A stretch of DNA of 64,000 bases from Tubiluchus corallicola. Taxonomy: Eukaryota; Priapulida; Priapulimorpha; Priapulimorphida; Tubiluchidae. This document shows, piece after piece, positions 59,101 to 64,000 of this stretch (the stretch's first letter is position 1; every line of letters starts with the position of its first letter). A program made the translations under genes and the position numbers. Where the stretch lies: positions 62,001 to 126,000 of the forward strand of contig JAQGDQ010000296.1 of assembly GCA_030141605.1 (NCBI GenBank), given 5' to 3'. The notes below the pieces were generated by a model, which was not told where the DNA came from, made no database searches, and saw nothing but the letters and a program-made list of their open reading frames with translations.

Positions 59101-62100
59101 GACATATATGCCATTCCAGCTCTCGCAGTTTGATCCAGAGACTCCGGAATTTAATGGAAACCACCCTTTCTCCCGATTTCCCGCCAACTGTATGTCAGGG
59201 TAAAATTGCACAAAATGTGATCATGGTGAGATAGAACATCCCTCCTTTTGCCCAAATAGATTTTCTCATGATGTTAGACAACACGAAAAAAATTGTCAGG
59301 GAACTCAGCACGTAGAGTATGCCTGGGGCTGCTGCACTTTAGTTGACATGTGAAAACGTATCAAGGTTCTATGATCTACACAAAGCTTTTGGCTGATGAA
59401 GCTGCTAAAGTTGGGAATTTTTAGTTTAAGACTCAAAGTTAATTTGCAATATGTGCGAGCTTTTGATTGACAATTGAGTTTAAACGAAATTATACGGCAA
59501 TCGAATTTTAGACATATTGTGAGCAATATTTTGAATTAAAGATTTAAAGAAAGCTTTCTTCTCAGGAAACTAGGTTGGAGTGTTTGGTGATGTTGTATAG
59601 TTTTGTGTAATTTGGGTAAATTCGGGGAAGAAAATTTTTATTATTCTCGATTTTAACGAAATAAGTTTAACAGTGCATGTGCGCATTTTTGTTAAGTATG
59701 CTAGAGAATAATGATGTCATGCTAAAACTAATACAGCTTGTTTTTTTCCTGAACAAAACTTTTCGTCAGTTTTGAAATGTTATATGGTCTTTAGCTCAGT
59801 CTAACTACATTTTGACACCCAGTCATATTTTGCCTTCTGTGCTGCTTTAACTTTGTTCATGTTGACCTCAATTGTCTGATTTAGCTTTTTATACAGTCCA
59901 AATAATTTTTAGTGTATGAATCACTTTAATTAGTTATGCGTGTTTGTGTTGCTAATCACATGACAGCACAATTACTCGCACCTGGAAATGACAAAGACTG
60001 GTTATAACACTTTGTTGAGTTTTAATTAATTTATGATTAGGGTGATTATGATTTTTTGATTTTTGCCACACTGTATATTTCATGTAGAAACTTTATGCGA
60101 TTCATTTATCAGATTTCCGACAATCATATCCATTGCTGTTAATTACTGTCGTCTGCATAACTTGATCAGTTGACTTATCTTTGAATACAAGTTATTTCAC
60201 TTCTTTTGCATTCTTGTGATTGCTACCTATGTTTGAATTTAGTTTTAAAAAGGGTACACGTCAAATCTTTAAACGCACCAGAATTTTCAAATATAGTTTA
60301 CTTAATAGTAGTCAGGTAGGGCATATAGGTTTTGTGCGTAATTTCTTTAAGATATAAACTTGAAAGACCTCAAAATAAAAGTGCATGAGTTCACTTTGTA
60401 GCCTGTTATCATTGGAGCAGTTAATCGTTATAATGAGAAATTGTGTCACCATTAAACAGTAAATCAGTTTTCTTGTCTTTTGTGTGTAGTCCAAGTGAAA
60501 GTGGTGGAAGTTCTGTATCTATAGATGAAGGTGATGGTTCTCAAAGTCCTAGTGACTTCTATCTAAGGTAAGAAGAAATTAGAAAAAATTCTCACAATTT
60601 TCCTTTTGTGAAAATTTTTAAGTAGTTAATCTTCAAGCTTTAGAATATTTGCAACCACTTAAATGCTTAAACAATTATATTTGATTTGTGTGAGAGAGTG
60701 ATGTTGCATTAGTTAATAATTTCATGATGCGGAATAAAAATTTAAGCTTGTGTAACAATACAGAAAATCGATAATTTCCTCAAGTGTTTTATTAACTAGG
60801 GACGAGATGAAGTTTTGCTATTCTGGAACTTCGATTATGCATCTGAAATAGAGCTTTTACTTTGACTGCTTCAGATCCGATTCGGGTTCACTGAAAAATG
60901 CGAAGCAGTCTTCGTAATTCATGTTTATTCGGTTTAAGGAGCAATTTTCCCGGCAATTAGTGCTGTAAAATTTGCCCAATTTCGCTTCTCATATCAGTTT
61001 GATCTTTAATAAAAGTTAAGTTTTGCGGGGTTGTGTTTTGCCATGTTGACACCTTTAATGCGAATTTCAGTAAAAGTTATGTACTGCATAAATTATTCAT
61101 CAAATCAATGCCCTACTGGCACTATTTTCAAGAGTGAAGTAACTTCTGCAAGATATCTGTCTATCTATATGTTTCTTGGAGGCCTAAAGTTGCTGGATAA
61201 TATAATTTCTATAGGATGGAGGCCTGAGGCTCAAATTTTAATACTCCTGTTTATGTATCTCTAGGAGCCTAACACCCCTGAATAATATAATTTCTATACA
61301 TATAAGGTGGACTGAGGCGCCTGGATAATATGATTTCTATAAGGTCTGCAGATGCTGGTGTTCATACCTTCCGGGTCCGTAGGCCCCTAAATAATAATGC
61401 TAATATTTCTCTAAGGTGGGGTATATAACACTTAGAAGTCTTTAAGGTGGCACCTGAAATCGTTTACATTTCCCGTGTAAAATCAGAACCAGAAGCTCCA
61501 TTTGTTGGGTATGCATATTATGCTTATTATATATGTCTAAGGCTCTGAATAATATAATTTCTATATTTGTTGTAGGTAAAAGGAGCTATATTTATCTTTA
61601 AATATATTTGAAATTTCATGTTTCAAAGATTCAAGTCATTTTGACGTTTTAATTACCTATTTCACACTGGAAAGATTTCTTCAATGTCAGGAAACATGGT
61701 TGGCACATGCACATCAGTCAATGAAGTTAAACAGCAAAGCTTGGATTCGTCCAAAACAAAGTAGTTTCGTTTGGTGCCTGAGGCCCTGATTCAGAGTAAC
61801 AAACTGCCTTCTGTTGCTTCATATGACATCTTTGCGCTTTGTGATTTGCATTACCTAATGCTAAAAAAATGAGACTAATGAATTTTGCTGTATGTGAAAT
61901 AACAAAATTGTTGACAGCAGTTCCATTTTTTCAAATTGCTTATAGTAAAATCATGTCTTTTTTTAATTTTTTTGTTACAGTTCTGCTTTTTATTTACAGT
62001 GTCAAGCTACATGGAATGGTTGGAGGAAATTCGTCACCACATCATTCTCCTCTGCCTACAACTGTAGAAGTGCCAGAAGATTATCTTTCCATGTCTCCTA

Positions 62101-63611
62101 CATCAAAATCTTGTAAGTAGTTTTATGTGAAAACTTTTGCTTTAAACTTGTCAGGTTAAGTTCAAAAATAGGTTTATAACTCAGGGTAATGTAAGAAAAA
62201 ACGAATGCTGAAGTCCCAAACAATGTGTTTCTAAATATCTGTCCCAAGTATTAACTAAGATAGCATATTTGGTTTTTCAATTTTTAGAGAAATGTGGTTT
62301 TTCTTAGACCATAATGAGTTTTTTAAATATAAAAATATTTTTGAGCATTTTCAAATTTTACTGTTCTATTTCTACTACTGGTTATAGCTGTGTTTTACCA
62401 TTTTTCCTTTGCCATTTGTTGTTGGTTAAAGTGTAAGTGTACACATTAAAAAATATCATTAGCAGTCACATTTCTTACAAAAAAAAACACATGAGAATGT
62501 TTTAATATTCTATCTACTGAGCCCAATTAGTGCTATATATAATTAGTGCATTTACCTTATGGTGGCGTTATTGAGGCAAAATGATATAATAATAAAGAAG
62601 TTCATTCTTCACAAAGCCAGTGGGTTCCATCAGAAATGGGATGCGTGTTTATTTAGTTGTATTGTTGTGCCACTAAGCTGCCATTACCTGTCCTCTTTTG
62701 TGTTTAGATGATTTTCTGTCTAGCATAAGCAGATGTCATTGCCCTTTTGCGCATTACTTAGTTTGATGATAAATTTAATGACAACACATTGTGATGTGTT
62801 TTAATCCCAGCGCTGGTATTGCCATTGTACTAGCTTTCTCTATTAGTTAGTATAGGAAAAAATGAGAAAGTTAATGCATGCTAAATATTTTTATAGTATG
62901 TGTTAGCTGGCTTTGAAATGTACCTTTATTATGGAAAAAGGCCTAACTGAGTAAAGTAAAGTAAGTTGCAAAATAAAAACATGCCTGCTAACAATTTTCT
63001 TAGAATTTTTCATGCATAAATTTTATGCAACATATGCCACTACAGCAAAGTAGTCTAAGATATAACGTAGGTTTAGCGACTAATGGAAGTGGTTCAATAA
63101 CATTTTTTCTGTATTTGTGCACATGATGTGATTACACGTTATTGCTGGTATTCACATGACCTCAAAATACTTCCAGTGGCCGAGTGTTAATGTTAGATAA
63201 ATGCGTAATGCATTCATTATGGTTTGATTCTGAGTAACTATGCGCTATATGTGCTTTATAAGTTTATGTGGGATGTTACTTTTATTACATTCTCTTATGT
63301 TTTGTATTTTCTGTACTTTCAAACACTCGTGTTATATCAGGCTTTTAAAAATTGTCTAACAAGTATACTGAGCTTCGTATAAACTTTGCACTTATATAGT
63401 TAAAGAGAATTGAAAATGTGGAAAGTATTTCTAACTATTTTTGCCTACGAAACAGCAAATGAGCAGGAGACTGGGTATATGGAAATGTCACCTTCTACCA
63501 GCAAGCCACCAAGACCAGACACAAATCGACACCATGAGCACAAGGCATTGATGTCACCTGGTTCAGAAACTGGCAATCCTTATTTGGAAATGACTCATAG
63601 TCAAAGCTCAG
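53054..63611 (+). CDS. IRS1: Insulin receptor substrate (IRS), 5' part, ten coding exons, 3' end outside the window
   Basis: Ten exons with matching phases encode 463 residues and a split codon. A PH domain (about 20-118) starts [20 protein letters not shown] and has the invariant Trp at 110. A PTB domain (about 135-236) has [14 protein letters not shown], Arg187 and Arg202, spaced like the phosphotyrosine-binding Arg212 and Arg227 of human IRS1. The tail has YLSM (Tyr402), YMEM (Tyr419) and YLEM (Tyr454), which after phosphorylation recruit the SH2 domains of PI3-kinase p85. IRS proteins dock to activated insulin/IGF receptors at the membrane and start PI3K-Akt signalling. The PH-PTB-YxxM order is diagnostic. 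The last exon ends in a donor, so more exons lie beyond 64000. Confidence 0.96.
54246..54423 (+). CDS. IRS1: IRS coding exon 2 (residues 30-88, PH domain)
   Basis: Starts [13 protein letters not shown] after TTCTGCAG. Continues with [10 protein letters not shown] and [18 protein letters not shown], all typical of IRS PH domains. Ends one base into an Ala codon. Confidence 0.96.
55063..55200 (+). CDS. IRS1: IRS coding exon 3 (residues 89-135, PH C-terminal helix)
   Basis: Encodes [20 protein letters not shown] then [12 protein letters not shown], with the invariant PH tryptophan, and a linker to the PTB domain. Confidence 0.95.
55827..55969 (+). CDS. IRS1: IRS coding exon 4 (residues 135-182, PTB domain)
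   Basis: Encodes [20 protein letters not shown] and HRLCLT, the N-terminal half of the IRS-type PTB domain. Acceptor TTCCAG, donor CAG|GTAAAT. Confidence 0.95.
56710..56852 (+). CDS. IRS1: IRS coding exon 5 (residues 183-230, PTB domain)
   Basis: Encodes [40 protein letters not shown]. This is the most conserved part of the IRS PTB domain and carries both phosphotyrosine-contacting arginines. Confidence 0.97.
57105..57326 (+). CDS. IRS1: IRS coding exon 6 (residues 230-304, PTB end and Ser-rich tail)
   Basis: Completes the PTB helix with GAMRALHQ, then a Ser/Thr-rich tail. RGRSTS and RNRTMS fit the Akt-type RxRxxS consensus and resemble regulated serine sites of mammalian IRS1. Translated sequence upstream of TTTAG at 57101-57104 is intron. 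Confidence 0.94.
57378..58128. mobile_element. hAT-like non-autonomous element in an IRS intron
   Basis: A 751-bp segment with imperfect terminal inverted repeats: left CAGAGGTGTGTCATTCAAGA, right (reverse complement) CAGATGTGCTCAAGCCCAGA. Repeated GGTCTTGGTCTCGAC-type words are present near both ends. Flanking octamers ATTTCAAC (57370-57377) and ATTTGAAT (58129-58136) match at six of eight positions, as expected for an old hAT target duplication. There is no transposase ORF. Confidence 0.7.
58218..58349 (+). CDS. IRS1: IRS coding exon 7 (residues 304-348)
   Basis: Low-complexity Ser/Pro-rich tail ([22 protein letters not shown]) with several Ser-Pro sites. The TTTTTCAG acceptor and AAG|GTGAAA donor share phase 2 with the neighbouring exons. 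Confidence 0.88.
58350..60489. other. IRS intron 7
   Basis: No gene recognised. A 20-bp TTAATATATAATA-type tandem repeat lies at about 58661-58722. A GC-richer patch at 59100-59200 is unidentified. Confidence 0.4.
60490..60567 (+). CDS. IRS1: IRS coding exon 8 (residues 348-374)
   Basis: A 78-nt exon encoding [26 protein letters not shown] in the acidic Ser-rich tail. Same phase on both sides, so it could be skipped without a frameshift. Confidence 0.85.
61192..61564. repeat. Interspersed repeat with core CTGAATAATATAATTTCTAT
   Basis: Copies at about 61192-61215, 61277-61298, 61321-61341 and 61542-61564, plus a diverged one near 61384-61416. Each is preceded by GGCCT, GAGCCT or GGCGCCT-like DNA, and several are followed by AGG or AAGGT. 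Confidence 0.8.
62000..62112 (+). CDS. IRS1: IRS coding exon 9 (residues 374-412, first YxxM)
   Basis: Encodes [20 protein letters not shown] then SMSP. YLSM is a PI3-kinase p85 docking motif. Acceptor TTTACAG, donor T|GTAAGT. Confidence 0.92.
62113..63455. other. IRS intron 9
   Basis: AT-rich with no recognisable element. The short frame that runs into exon 10 from 63410 is intron up to AACAG at 63451-63455. Confidence 0.4.
63456..63611 (+). CDS. IRS1: IRS coding exon 10 (residues 412-464, two YxxM motifs)
   Basis: Encodes [14 protein letters not shown] and [13 protein letters not shown]. GYMxMSP is the signature repeat of IRS tails. It ends G|GTGAGT and is the last exon inside the window. 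Confidence 0.93.
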
Positions 63612-64000
63612 GTGAGTATTAGTGTTACTGTAATACGAGCAATTATGTGAATGTTTTTAAAGGTTCTCAAAGTTGCCAACATTTTCTTAACAAATTACTA
63701 AAAGTTGCTTTGTTTTGATGTACATTTTGAATGTAAACAGTTTAGGTACAAAATTTGCTACATTTGTCAGTTTTGCCATGTAGGTTATGAAATAGCTTGG
63801 TTTCGCAATTCAAAAAATTTAATTTATAGAAAGGTAAAATGATTTGATACATGGACGTCAGTGTATCATCTTATTAAAGCTTAACTTTAACGTACAAGCA
63901 GTTTAATAATTTTAGTTTTACTGGTCGTAATTATAAGATTGTTACTCACATTCTTATTTCACTAGCAACTACTGTGGGGCAAAATTTCAATGCTGCTTTG

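Overview
The window is nuclear DNA from an invertebrate animal. It is AT-rich, the genes are split into many short exons by GT-AG introns, and the two conserved genes (a villin and an insulin receptor substrate) are metazoan families. Remnants of LTR retrotransposons, non-LTR retrotransposons and hAT-like elements sit in introns and intergenic DNA. I cannot assign the phylum from the sequence alone.

Layout: 1-6770 is intergenic. It holds a degenerate Ty3/gypsy pol fragment (about 1190-1905), simple repeats and probably the 3' UTR of the next gene. 6771-41784 (minus strand) is a complete villin gene of 23 constitutive coding exons. They predict about 820 residues: six gelsolin-like modules plus a C-terminal villin headpiece. 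Two further in-phase microexon candidates (33 nt and 21 nt) would each insert residues at a position where villins normally have none. The villin introns carry two decayed LINE copies, a 380-bp hAT-type MITE with a perfect 8-bp target-site duplication, a CCACA satellite, and a 4.37-kb LTR retrotransposon (26279-30652) with both LTRs and a 4-bp target-site duplication. That element is internally deleted and rearranged; its surviving domain order (protease, integrase, terminal RNase H) suggests a Gmr1-type Ty3/gypsy element with a copia-like pol order.

41785-53053 is the space between two divergent genes. It contains minisatellites, a 34-bp-arm hairpin, a perfect AGGTCA inverted repeat with a 3-bp spacer, and a CpG-dense patch that may be a promoter. 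53054-63611 (plus strand) is the 5' part of an insulin receptor substrate gene, ten coding exons encoding a PH domain, a PTB domain and a tail with three YxxM motifs. The gene runs past the right edge. One of its introns contains a 751-bp hAT-like element.

Villin would act at the actin cytoskeleton (capping, severing, bundling). IRS would act at the inner face of the plasma membrane, linking insulin/IGF-like receptors to PI3-kinase. They are head to head, with start codons about 11.3 kb apart. No shared pathway is implied by the sequence. I found no operons, CRISPR arrays or tRNA/rRNA genes.
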